64,000 bases of DNA, taken from assembly GCA_003864495.1 (NCBI GenBank), contig ML133365.1:3851856-3915855 (forward strand), written 5' to 3'. The position numbers were made by a program, and so were the translations under genes. The notes under the pieces were generated by a model. It had not been told where the DNA came from and ran no database searches. It worked only from the letters and a program-made list of their open reading frames with translations. Below are positions 21,701-35,300 of this stretch, piece by piece. Origin of the DNA: Nemopilema nomurai. Taxonomy: Eukaryota > Cnidaria > Scyphozoa > Rhizostomeae > Rhizostomatidae. Numbering within the stretch: position 1 is the first letter of the stretch; each line of letters begins with the position of its first letter.

Positions 21701-24700
21701 CTGTCTTTTTCCATGCTATTTTGCGTTCTCGTATTATTTTTAAAACTTTGCACATAAATTGAGAGGGAAACGATGTCACTGGGGACAAAGCGTTCTGACC
21801 TCAAGTAGCCATATTGAAAAAACTTTATTCGGATTCGAAAGACTCGAAAATAATGACCAAATTTTACAGTGTTCTTCATTTTGAAAGCTTGGACATATAA
21901 ATGCAACAACGCAACCACACCCACACCACCTCCCTAACATCCCTCCCTAACCTCCCAAAACCCACCCCCCCCCCCCCCCCCCTTCATCGTCTCTGTTGAG
22001 TCTCCATTAGATGTAGTATGCATTACAAATATGTCAGACACCGGACTGGACGGTCCGTGAATCATCGATGCTCCATCAGGTCGCTGATGGCATCTAGAAA
22101 CCGCTTTGGAGCCGCAGCAGAAGATTGATTAGCCTGCCTTGCACGCTTCTATTGTCTGTTGATACAGTACTGGTTGTATTCAAAATATTTAATCACGTGC
22201 TTGAATCTCTGCTTGCCGGTGCAAAAGCATTTTACACCGGCAACTGGTCATCTTGTCACGCAATAGCCAATGCTGCAAGCGGCAACAATTTGGCTGCCTA
22301 TCGCCCTGGTCAGTGCCAACATTAGTAAGTATTCAAAGTTTTTAATAATGAACCTTCTTTATAAATCGACCTAATATGCTCTAGTAGGAAGTGCCAATGT
22401 GTAGTGTGCTTCATAAATGGCACTGAATTCCTGTAATGCGATGCGACTTCAGGGTGAACTGTACAGGTTGTTCAAGGGATTGTGACTGGCAATTACTGGA
22501 GAAGATTTGATGGAACAACGATGTATTTAGCGGAACTCAACCCGTCAACATACAGTTGCGGCTGTCCTACATGCCTAGGCCCTATGCACTTCGAGAAAAA
22601 GAACGGAAATGGATTTTTGAATAGACCGAAAGTTATTTGATTATCTATTGCATTTTCTGAGGTTTGAGCTTGAAGGACGATACAAGAACACCTTTTGCAA
22701 ACACATCTCGAGTTTGGCAAACAGATTTCATGAAAGTCTCAGTTTACAAAAACTTCTACAAACAATTTAATGCGACTGTACTCAAAATTCAGGAATTCAA
22801 ATTTAGCGGGAAAACTTGGGGGGTTCTTGTTGAAAGGTAATTTCGATAGACATATTGGAATTCCTAAACCTCTGTTATCTGAATTCCCACCGCTTAAACA
22901 GGGCTGGTAGTATGTATTAGAAAGTATTTGGGGGGCGGGGCAAAATGTGTACCTTATGATCTTTCTTTCTCTTTCTTTCTTCATAGCCTTGAATATAATT
23001 TGCTCTACAAAAAAGCGAGGGGCCTTTGCATCCCCCCCCCTCCCAATGATAACGATTAACACATGCTCCTCCTACAACGCCACCGCAAATCAACTGGTTT
23101 TCTTCTGTTCTGCTCATTACACAGACGCCATAGCAACAGCAAACACACGTCATGTAGGCTGCATGAGCTTGACCTTTTGAAACAATACTCCATTCTCGCC
23201 CTTGCCAAACTGTCACGGAATCACGATTTGCATTGTCGTAGCTTCTACCTCTGCCTGTGAAAAAACGGTAATATGCATCGTCTCTCAAACAGAGCATATA
23301 TCTACGTAAATAGAATCAATACAACCAGTAGCAAATTCCCAGTCCCAATGCGTTAAACTAGAAGCTCTACAATGTCTGATCTGATAGGTATGTTCTGTTC
23401 AAAATCCACAAATGCCCTTCCTGCAACTGAAGCCCCCTTTCAAATTCAAGGTAAACCTCTTTGCACCAATTAATACCTTATTTTAGCCGAATATTGCAGG
23501 AAATCGAATTTTAATCAAATTTGTGTTGAAATAGAGTCAAATATAACACTCCAGAATCTTGGTTGTAGTACAAATAAATTATAGGGAATTCTTTGTGTAT
23601 ATTTCAAGCAATCTTAATGTTGCTTTTAAAAATTCTACTATTCTATCTCCAAAGGCAACTCTTTCATAAATGGCAAAATATAGTTAACAAAAGGCACCTA
23701 TATCAGCTGCCAATTCTTTAGTGATTAAACATACAAATGATGTTAAGCTTTTATGAAATGCTTATAAATAATATACCCTATTTATCATGAAAAGAATGGA
23801 GCCATGGTTCCTTACTCTGAGTACCAGACTCTTATAAGAGGTTTTTATATAACAACTTCTGAATAGAAGTAGACCATGGCAACTCTGAGCCCAATATAAG
23901 GGTGGTACACTTTTGTCAGGCATCAGAATAAATCTACATATAATTTAATAATACATATCAATATCCAAAGACTTTCCAAAAAATACATGACTTGAAAAAG
24001 AAAAATGGGTCAAAGAAAGTGCTGATTTTTTTAAATTAGGAAAGGAGTATCTTTAATACCAGAAAAGAAATTCAAACCCAGGAAAACAATTTTAAAAGTA
24101 TAAAGCAAAATGGCATAATATTTAGCCTTACATAGGTGTTTCAAAATACAAACAGACAAACAATTTAAAGTATTTGTTTAGATAATGAGAAAGAGCATAT
24201 AAATTCATTCTATTACATCTTTGTCTTTTCTCTACACTGTTTCTCAATTGGAAAAAAGCTTGATTCACCTCCTTTTGGGTGTTTCATTGTATCATTACAG
24301 GAAATTAATCCGAAGGCCCCAGGGTCACATTATTTTTACCTAACTAAGCATTAAGAAATGAAAAATTGCTACAAGCTTTTTAATTAAGAATATGTAATAT
24401 GTTGCTGTTGCTGTTGCTTGGCTTCTTGACGAGATTTAACCAAAGCAGAAGGTAATTTGAGAAAGATTTCAGAATGACTGTAATAAACAGGCCGCAAGAA
24501 TGAATTTGTCTTCAATACCTCGCCGATGCTTCTCTCTCACATGTCTTTCTTTGAAAGAAAAAAGCTGCAAACTTCTTGTCTTCATCAAAATACACTTGTG
24601 AGTGGTACCCGGGTAAACCCTATAAAATCCTGTTAGTTCAGTATGTTTTAACGCAGCTGGCCCAGCTGGCAGCAAAATGAACTTTATACAACATATGTCT

Positions 24701-25138
24701 AACCGATGCCGCACAATCGCACAATTTGATTGGTGGGTTGATGCCTGTGCGAACTTTCAAAAACCATCAGTCTCACGGATACCCCGACTCTGACTACATA
24801 TGATCCCTGCGATATCCCCGATATAAACATTGGATCCAAGATATACGTACAATTACATACACTAACTGAGACACTGAGATTAGGCCCACAAAAGTAACGA
24901 TACTTTGCACTAAAATAGTGGTGATTTTTTACACTCATCTGAAAATCTGACTGTCTTGCGTGCGGACGGAGAGACAGTCTGGATCCGCCCTTGATTGATA
25001 GGCCCTCTTTTTCAGCCGACGACCCATCGTAGCACATCAGATATCTTCACATAAGTGATGGTTAACATCAGTCTGTTGTAGCTCTTCGTTCTTTTGGACG
25101 CAGGCCAGTGACGTCCATGTGATTGCAGCTTCGGAGTG
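18753..25138. other. Long intergenic stretch without a recognised gene
   Basis: Open frames here are short, mostly lack an ATG and show no domain I know. An 18-base C homopolymer lies at 21965-21982. A minus-strand frame at 22917-23297 was considered and rejected. The end of the stretch is the promoter and 5' UTR side of the CUB-VWDE gene. Confidence 0.45.
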
Positions 25139-28100
25139 ATGTCAAATTTGCCGAACTTCCACCTGCGAGTTATTCTTGGACTTCTTCTGGTCACCTGGAG
25201 CTTTGCACACAGTAAGATAATTAGAAAGGTTTTTAAAATAACATTTTTCCGGGCCGGAAATTTGTGTTTAAAAGTGAAAGGGGGGCAATGTTGGAAAATA
25301 AAAGACTTTCTCTCTCTGCAGAGCATCTTTCAATTTCCTTTTACACTGCCTTGAAGAATATTTTGCTCCATAAAAGTTTTGGCAATAGCAACAAGGTTGT
25401 ATTGCAATTTTACCTAAAAACATTCGCAAATTGCAAATGTTATCCAAATGTTCAACTACTTTGCTTCGTAAAGGCAAATTTTATGCAAGCGAAAGACCAA
25501 TTCTTAATAACCAAGACCAATTCAGGTTCTTCTTTATACAAATAAGGCAAAGTAAATATATGGAAATCTGTGAAAATTCTATCACGTGAGAATATTTCTA
25601 AGAGTTAGAATTAAAAAGTTAATTCATTACTTCAATCTACGGGTTTTAATATTTGATTTAAAACATCTTATTCTCTATAGTTGTTTTGACCTCCGGCGTT
25701 ATTGCATTATGAATTAATAAGGCAAATCTATTTGTCTTTTTTCAGACTGCAGTGAGAACTTCACCATCACCCCTTCCCTTCCCAAGCGCTCAATATCGAC
25801 ACCCCTTTTCAATACCACCACGGCAGTACAATGCCAGTACGTCATATCAGGAGCTCCTTCGCAGCATGTTCAGTTGGAAGTGCTAAACTTGGAAAGCCCA
25901 AACCCAACTTGCTTCAACGCACCGATGAGGGTTTTCGATGGCCTAAATCCTAACACCAGCACAGACAACCCAGCCGCCACGTTTTGTTCGGACAGAGTTG
26001 ATCGTCCGGTGTTTCTTTCTAAAAGCAGTACCGTAACACTTTTGTATACTAAACTGCCGAACAATACTCATTTGAAGTTTGAGATAATTTTCAGGATCGT
26101 CACAGGTTGGAAATGATTTTCTATTTCTCTTGTAATCTATTGTAATCATTGAGATACAGTCGCTTGCAATCATTGAGATACAGTATCGATGCATACTTCT
26201 GAAGCAAATAACGACTGGTCAAAGCATAATACATTCAACTCATCAAGTAACAATGTTTTCAGCTTTAATGTCAGGGATTTTCCGGTCAAGTGTAAATATT
26301 TTAAATAATTAATAATCATATTTCATTCTTTTCAAGCGATTTTCTCAATTTAAATGGCAACAAAATAATGTTCCTTTGATATGATTTACATTGCTATGTT
26401 TAAAAATCCTTTATTGATACTTTTGTAGGATATAACATGCTGTTCGATTCATCTGATGGACTTTTTCAATCGCCAAATTTTATGAACAAGCTTCTACCTC
26501 AGAGCACGCCATATTCTTATCGGATTGAAGCAAAGAACGGAAGCAGAATCCATCTCTTCTTTTCATACATCGAATTCGGTTCTAATGTGGGCTGCCGGTA
26601 TGCGAATTTTTCGATCTTCGACGGTCCGGACACTACGGGCCTCGCTGCAAGCAACCGATGCAACCGCAGCGTTACACCATTCATTTCAAAAAGCAACATT
26701 GTGATTGTGAAATTTATCAATTGGCGGCTGGCCCATCCAGATTTCCATGGTTTTAGGATTTACTATACAGTTGACGGTAAGAATATCATCTACTGTGCAT
26801 TTTCAAAGTTGTAAAAGTGAAATGAAAAATAATAGTTAGATAGGAATCCAGATCCGGATGTCAAATGTTGTCATAAGGCCGGGTATTAAATATGGATATG
26901 GACCCGGGTGCAAGAAGAAAGAGACTCCATAGGAAGACCAGAATGAAAAATTATATTGGTTTGCGTCCATTTTACTCTCAAACTTCAAAATGTGTCACAT
27001 CTTTTGCCTGTCATTAAATGCTTTAAAGGTCCTAAATGGAAATCTTTACATAATTGTCTTTATGTACAAAGCAGAAAGAACTCTATGATATTGCATAAAG
27101 ATTATATGTATTATTTGACAACGAATGTCATTATCTGTACCATGAAGCTATTCAGTGCTGATGTGAGTCCATAAGTGAGTTACTTATACGGCAAGTAACT
27201 CAATCCTGTTCGGGCATCAATCCCATCCATGAGAAGATCTTTCTAGGCCATCAGGGAAGTCTGCAACTGTCAAGCCTAGTCTTTGAGGGGAATTTTTGGG
27301 TCTGCTTTGATTTAACATTTTGTTTAGTCTTGAGTTAGATTAAGTATAATGACATACGATATTCGCCAGGCAAAAATGGCTAGAAATATTCCACTGTTTT
27401 CTTTTTACGATTTGTGTTGCTTGACAACAGAGTGCACCAAAAGAAACCTATCAGATATGCATCAAAAACAAGTCACTGTATCATGATTTCAACATTTGTC
27501 AGTATTTGACTGACTTTTGCATTTTTTGTAAAGCTTTTTGGCTGCTTTTTAGGAGCTGCCAGCCATCCATGACCAACTCATTTGGAATAATAATTACTTT
27601 CATCCTTTGTATCTAGGTCCTCCCCAATTTATGCAAAATTCTTTAGGGATGATACAGATACCTTTTCGCCAGTTACAATTCTCATTTCCTTGGCGAGTTA
27701 ATGTGATATTTGTGCTAGTCTAATTTTTCTGACGTATTTTTAAACTCCTGTCTTGTTCACGTTTCATTGACTTGTTATTTGGCTCACATCTTGTGTCAAC
27801 ATAGTTTTGTCTATTTCTGTATTCATTCGATCGGTATTTCCGCTTGCGAAAGAGTTGTCAGAGTATAAAACTTTTCAAAATAATCGACCACAGTCCAGTG
27901 TTATGATAACTTATTTTAAGCACGTTTATTATTTAGTTAGCTCTCAGTAACTGCGTTATGTCAATCAATTTTCTGTTCCTCTCTCTTAGATATAATCACG
28001 ACAAAGGTGAATTAAAAGAGACATTTCTCGCCTTTCTTCATAGATTGTCATCGGTTGTACACGGCAGGTCAAGGTGAATTACTCTTGCCGCTGCATCCGT

Positions 28101-31100
28101 TTCGATTTCCATTAAATACACATTGCACTTACCAAATAGAAACAATGGATGGCAAAAGAATATATATCAAGCCAATGCCTTGGTTAACAGCAATTAAAAA
28201 ATTGATAAAGGTTTCAGAGTATGACTCAGAAAGTCAAAAAATGTTGGAAACCTTTGGCGGCAACACACATTTTGCTTATTATTCGACAAGTAAAAACGTG
28301 ACCGTTGAATTCAAAAGTGAAGAATCAAGATCCTTCGCCAAGTTCTCACTCCAATACAGAACAACTATAGGTAAGAATATACCAAGCCCTCTGTCTTCTT
28401 TCTTTTTCACATTGTTATTTTTCTTTTGCATCATTGTTATTTTTCTTTTGCATCATTGTTATTTTTCTTTTATATCATTGTTTTATTTTTCTTTTATATC
28501 ACTATTATTCATCAAATCTCTTTCGTTCCCAAGATTCCTCTTCCTACTTCTCTCTACTTTTCCTCTCATATCTTCAGTCTCCCGCTGCTTTCTTCTCCAT
28601 TCCCATTTCCCCACTTCTCCTCCTAACTCTACCTTTTCCCTTTACCTTTCCCTTTTCCCCCTCCCCCATTTCGCTACCCTTCTTCACCCATCATTAGTCT
28701 CTGTACCTCACCCATCTTTTTCTAACATATTATCCTATCTTAATTTTCACTTCCACTTTTATTCCTTCCTATTCTTCTTCTACTCCTTCTCCCTTTGGTT
28801 TTATTTGTCTTCCCCCTCCCCTCATCTCTTCTCTGTTCTCTTCCGTCTTTGTCTATCTCTATCCATGTCTTTCTCTTTGTCTATCTCCATCATGTTATTT
28901 AAACTATCATGTTACTTTCGAGCATTTCTCGTACGAGAAATCTCCCTGACTTGTCATTTCAGAAAATGGTTCTTAAATGTCCTTCGAGCTTTCGATGGAT
29001 GAATTTTTCCAATGCTTTGTCCTGTCTTATCAACCATCATTGCTTTTTGTAGGATACAAACTTTTATCAACAACCTTTGTTTATGTCATGATATGATTAT
29101 GTCATGTTAATTAGAGTTATTGAAAGTGTGTTCCCTCTCCACTAGTCATGGCTACTCTACTAATTGTGGCCTGGAAGAATAAAGAGTTGGTCTTTTCCTA
29201 ATTTTAGCTAGATGATGAAACTTTTTCAAGGTATTTTGTTAGTCTAAGCGAATTTTAGAGCCATAGCTTGAGTTTTGTGTCTAGAAAGATATATTGACCC
29301 ATAATTTTTAGATTGCTGTATATTTCATTCCACAATGCTTATAAATTAATGGTTGTCCCACAGGTTGCAACTTGACCCTTGGTGTTGATGAAACGCTGAC
29401 TTCACCAAGATACCCACACAACTACACGCATGATTCTCTCTGCTACTATTACTTCCATCGATCGGTTCCCGATACAGCTGCATACATTTATTTCTCCAAC
29501 ATTGAGATTGAAGAAAGTCAAGAATGTCTCAATGACAGTTTGACGATATACGATGGTGCAGGGTCTAATGCGGCAAAAATTGACAAAATTTGTCGCTCGA
29601 CGAATTATAAGTTTTACCTGTCGTTCACTGGTGATCTGTTCATAATATTTAAAACAAATGAAAAAGTTTCTGCAAAGGGATTCAAAGCTCTGTTGCTTGC
29701 ATACGCTGTTAGTAAGTACCCTTCTCTAAATTTGGTTGAAGTAAACGGGACAAACAAGCCCTTTTCTCTCTTAAATTTGCTTTTATTAAACGCAAAAAAG
29801 TGCTAGCTATATCTGTCCAATATGTCCAACTTGAAGTATAGACATCTTTCAACCATCACAATTTTGATGCATTTTTCAAATATCCAATGCTTTCATTCAA
29901 ATGATTTCAAAACAATATTAGCTGATTAAGTAGCAAAATTTAAGTATTTTTCTACTCAAAATTTTGTTTTAAGGAATTGGATTAATAATGCTTAAACTTT
30001 TTTGCAGATAGAAATGGAACATACCGTGGACATGGGTTAATTAATTCTTTTAATTACCCATCTCCGTACCCAATAAAAGTGACCTTTACGTATTGGATCC
30101 AGGCTGTGTATGGAAACACGATTTCTCTTAAATTTAGAATATTTGATATAGAGCAAAGCAAAGCTTGTTCGAAAGACAGCCTGAGAATATTTGAAACGAG
30201 GATTTCAAACGAAACTCTATTGGAAACAAGATGTGGCAACGATACGAGGCCTTTCATATCAACGAATCGCACTGTTGTTCTCTTGTTCACGTCTGATGCC
30301 ACGATTGTGAAACCTGGTTTTCTTATTTACTACAGTAGTAAGTTCATATTTTACTTTCATTCTTCAAATGTCCTTTCAAAATTTCAAAGTATAGCAAAGC
30401 TTTCTCCTGCATGTCATTAATTGCTATAGAACGCAGCTTCACGACATATAAACCACCAGGACTATGTTTTGTTAAATATGCCATATTATCGTCTAGCGAC
30501 GAGTTATGGACAGTTGGACAATCCTTGCCTTATTGGTTCGACATGCAATTTGCAAATGTGATAGTTTTCTATGGAAATTCCAGATTATATTTTTTCATTT
30601 GTTTCCAGCCTGCGGTGGTCATTATACATTCTTTGAGCAAACGTTCAAGTCTCCAAGTTATAACGGAAGATACCCAAACAACTCACACTGCAGATATGAA
30701 ATAGATGCCTACCCTGGATTCCATATCAGGCTGATTTTTTACAGCTTTTCCCTTGAAAATAGCAAATTTTGCAAGAACGATAAAATTTCAATTTATGAAA
30801 ATACTGTATCCAACAGTTCATTAGTCCATACTAGATGTGGGAATGACACGAAGGACTTCTTCTCTAAAGCTCCAAAGTTAGTTGTCGTTTTTCAGACGAA
30901 TTCGATGATATCAGACACGGGGTTCATTATCAGAACACAAGGTTAGTCATTGCTTCAGTATGTATTGGTCAGTTCATTCATTTTTTCTATTTTAAATTCC
31001 TCTACATGAAAATGCTCTAATATTTAACTATAAAAAGTTATGACAAATACTTAAGACAATTAAGTATCAAGTATATGCTAGAGGCCAGGTATATGCTAGA

Positions 31101-32363
31101 GGCCAAGTATGTGATAGAGGTCAAGTATGTGATAGAGGTCAAGTATGTGATAGAGGTCAAGTATGTGATAGGGGTCAAGTATGTGATAGAGGTCAAGTAT
31201 GTGATAGAGGTCAGGTATGTGATAGGGGTCAGGTATGTGGTAGAGGGCATTGGCTCTGCACAATGCATGTTGCTATTACCAACAATATAAACTTGGTTCC
31301 AAAAGAAATTAATAATTGTTCCTCCTATTTCTTGCCAATAAATTTGATCTGAGACAAAGCGTTTAAGATACATTGACTGTGTAAACCAATTCATAATCAT
31401 TTGGCTTATGTCTGAATTAATAGACTTTGTTATACCTTCTTTCCATGGTATCGGTAATTTGATTAACAAAAAATAGACGGTAATAAAAGATGATGAAATA
31501 ACTACACCAAAGCATGTTTCTAAAGAAACGTCAAGATTAAGTCCTTGCGGGGTGCTTCAATAATTGATATTATGAAAGCATTCACTGATTATTTTAATGA
31601 TTCAATTGGTGTCCGATGCTTTTTTAGTTTACTTACAAAGTGCCAAAATGCTGTTTCGTGACTACATGGTGACAAAATCTCCGTACGATTTCAAAACTAT
31701 GCATCTCAAGACAGAAAATACCTCCATTTGTGTTTTTTTGCGAATGGGCTTTATATTTCAAAATTGCCTTCATTTGGAACGACTTAAGAAAAAGGGAATT
31801 ATTTGGCGTTTTCGTATTTACCGAACAAAATTGGTAATTTGCCTTCTTGTTAAAATTTTTCAGTGATTAATGTATATAAACTCTTTTAAAATTCTTAAAA
31901 CCATTCAACAGTATGCAGCCGTCTACTTACAAGTGATGCTGGCACTATTCTTTCCCCGGACTACCCAGCACATTACCCTAAAGTAGCAAAGTGCACTTAC
32001 ACCATCAAGATGCCCAAGGGGGCGAAAGTTCAGTTGAGGTTTCGTAACTTCACGCTGGAAACATCCTCCAAAGACTACCTACAAATCCGGGACGTAGCTA
32101 CCTCTTCAAGCAGGACTTACATAGGCAGCGATGCCAGGGACTACTTGGCGACCGGCAACGAGGTCTTGATTTCTTTTGTCTCCTATTATCAATCAGTGGA
32201 TAGATCTTGGGCAGGATTTCGAATCCTCTTTTACGACAACCAAGGTAATTATGGCTTTTAACTAAAAACATCAACAAAACCTATTCCAGCCAAACAGACT
32301 GACCTTTCGATACCAATTCTTTGCAGATTAATTCAGAAGGTCATCATCGTCATCATCATCATC

Positions 32364-32398
<35 letters not shown>

Positions 32399-35300
32399 CC
32401 ATCAATAACATTTTTTACTTTTTTCACTTTTTTGAGCTTCCCTTCCTTCCTTCCTGAGACGATTTCCCCTCTGTCCCTGTTTTTTCAAGATGTAATGACA
32501 AATCTCTTTCGTTCTCGTCAAGGTTCTTGCAGCAAGTACAAGCCATGTCATAATAATGCAACGTGCGTTGACATAGCTGAGCAGAACTACACGTGCAACT
32601 GCCCCAGTAATTTTACTGGAAAAAACTGTTCCGTTAAAATTGTCCCATGCAAATCCAGTCCGTGCCTAAATAACGCTACTTGCACCGACATCTATGGCAG
32701 CGGTGTGCCATCGTTCCACTGCCAATGCAGAGAAGAATACTATGGGACTAGGTGTGAGAAGCGAAATGGTGAGTTCATACACAAGACTTCTCGGGTAGGC
32801 TATACTCTGTGTTCAATACTATGGGATACTATGGGACTAGGTGTGAGAAGTGAAATGGTGAGTTCATGCACAAGACTTCTCGGGTAGGCTATACTCTGTG
32901 TTCAATACTATGGGATACTATGGGACTAGGTGTGAGAAGTGAAATGGTGAGTTCATGCACAAGACTTCTCGGGTAGGCTATACTCTGTGTTCAATACTAT
33001 GGGATACTATGGGACTAGGTGTGAGAAGCGAAATGGTGAGTTCATACACAAGACTTCTCGGGTAGGCTATACTCTGTGTTCAATACTATGGGATACTATG
33101 GGACTAGGTGTGAGAAGCGAAATGGTGAGTTCATACACAAGACTTCTCGGGTAGGCTATACTCTGTGTTCAATACTATGGAATACTATGGGACTAGGTGT
33201 GAGAAGCGAAATGGTGAGTTCATACACAAGACTTCTCGGGTAGGCTATACTCTGTGTTCAATACTATGGGATACTATGGGACTAGGTGTGAGAAGCGAAA
33301 TGGTAAGTTCATACACAAGACTTCTCGGGTAGGCTATACTCTGTGTTCAATACTATGGGATACTATGGGACTAGGTGTGAGAAGCGAAATGGTGAGTTCA
33401 TACACAAGACTTCTCGGGTAGGCTATACTCTGTGTTCAATACTATGGGATACTATGGGACTAGGTGTGAGAAGTGAAATGGTGAGTTCATGCACAAGACT
33501 TCTCGGGTAGGCTATACTCTGTGTTCAATACTATGGGATACTATGGGACTAGGTGTGAGAAGCGAAATGGTGAGTTCATACACAAGACTTCTCGGGTAGG
33601 CTATACTCTGTGTTCAATACTATGGAATACTATGGGACTAGGTGTGAGAAGCGAAATGGTGAGTTCATACACAAGACTTCTCGGGTAGGCTATACTCTGT
33701 GTTCAATTCTCTTGAGTTTAATTCGAGGTTGTTACAGCTGCGCAAAATATCGAGGAACATAAAGAACTGAGTACGCATGGTTTCTGTATTCTCATGATCT
33801 TTGCAGTATCAATCCGGAAACTTGAATTTTTAGTTTCTCAGAATCTGCTCCTTAGCAGAATTTTCTGATCGGAATGAGTGTCTTGGATACCTTCTTCGGC
33901 GTTTTAGCTGCAAAAGTTCAGCATTTATTTTAAGCACATATGTACTAACCTAGTGACGTCACAAAAGTGCCTGTGGCATCATTGATTCCTGTTCAAATCT
34001 CCAGCAATTTTATGTTAAGAGGATGACGTTGCCACTACTAGGATACCACTCGCCCCATAAATACATGCTATAGATGAACATACAGTGGAACTTCGCCTTA
34101 CGGCCCCATCTTTACTACGACCACCACGTTATTATGGCCAACCTTTCTTTCATAACTTTATTTACACTTTAACTCATAACTTTATTTAAAATCCAGAATG
34201 TCACACTTTCTGGTGGCTGTATTTTAAAGATTACGATTGGAAAGATATTACCACCTTTAATCCGTGTTACTACCTTTAAACAAGTCCTTATAAAGTGTAT
34301 TATAATTTTAATGTTTGCTCTAACTTTTGATGATATTCAGACCCATGCCAAATGTATGTAGCTGATAGAAAGTGGCAGAGAAGTGTGAATTTTACGCAGC
34401 CAATAGGCGGTGAAGAGACTTGTGATTGGCAGTTAAAAGGGACATGGTACCGCTTTATGAGCAAGGCTGGAGGTGAAATTCCGTCCTGGTGTCCCGAGGT
34501 GAATGCATGCGGTAAGTCAGTTGGTCTTTCTGTTCGATATTTCATTGGTAAATGTTGTGATCAAATCTTACTGTTATTGGTTGCTGTAGTTGTCCTTGCT
34601 ATTCTTGGTCTCCTTAAGATAGAAAAACGCGAAGAAGTTGTTGCTTTTGAATCCATGCAGATTTGCTTGTAGTTAGGCCATCTTGTATTGGCAAGGATAG
34701 GGCATGGATTTTCAAACTTCACTTCACGGGTAAGGAACCAAAGCCTGAACGCCAGGTGATTTTCTTGCTTGGCCGTTGTTTCAACACTTGCATATTGAGC
34801 AACCACCTTTTTATCATAATGCTACTTATTTTCTTCTGTTAGAAATTCATTGGGGGGAATTATAGATCAATTATATAAATTCATAAACGTAGTTACGTTT
34901 TCAATAAGTCTCAATGGTAGACAAAGGGTGTCATGAGGTTGAGAGAAAGTAAAAATCTAGGCTATAATCAACGCATAACCAAATAATTATCGTTACTAGT
35001 AACTAAAAAGCAACTAGGCTTCAATGCACTAATAAGTTTGAACTAAATAGCAATGTCTTCTTTGTTAAATGTCAACACAATCTGTTCAATTATTTCCAAG
35101 GAAGGTGCCAACTAAACCCAATGCGTCAAGCAGAATAACAATAAGCCAGTTTCACCACAAAGGACAATGTTGAGAATTAGCAGTCATGAACTGCATATGA
35201 CGAAGCTTACGAGCATGACATAGCAAGAACAGTTCCTTACAAGACGGGAATGAAAGGGCACAGCTTGCTTTGCATTGATCATTGTTATACAGGCATTGCT

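Larger units (their letters stand above)
25746..32244 (+). other. CUB domain array (exons 2-8), seven one-exon CUB domains
   Basis: Each exon of 327-360 nt encodes one CUB-like domain at roughly residues 25-144, 145-260, 261-369, 370-485, 486-595, 596-706 and 707-817. CUB domains normally have four cysteines paired C1-C2 and C3-C4. Domains 1, 4 and 6 have all four. Domains 2 and 5 keep only C3-C4, and domains 3 and 7 keep only C1-C2, so cysteines are lost as pairs. Acidic patches such as YDGAGS or YEN in the second half resemble calcium-binding CUBs but vary. The individual domains have diverged strongly in sequence. Confidence 0.85.

Noticed and set aside
22917..23297. Minus-strand 126-codon frame containing GRSYDNAN, reminiscent of a hAT transposase motif
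   Set aside because: The rest of the frame does not follow the transposase pattern, the other two frames do not complement it, and the start is not ATG.
28426..29002. Long plus-strand frame rich in Phe, Ser and Leu after exon 4
   Set aside because: It is the pyrimidine-rich intron 4 read through; the exon ends at a good GTAAG donor at 28370.
31038..31469. Long minus-strand and plus-strand frames over 31.0-31.4 kb
   Set aside because: They are produced by an 18-bp minisatellite whose unit is a multiple of three, inside an intron.
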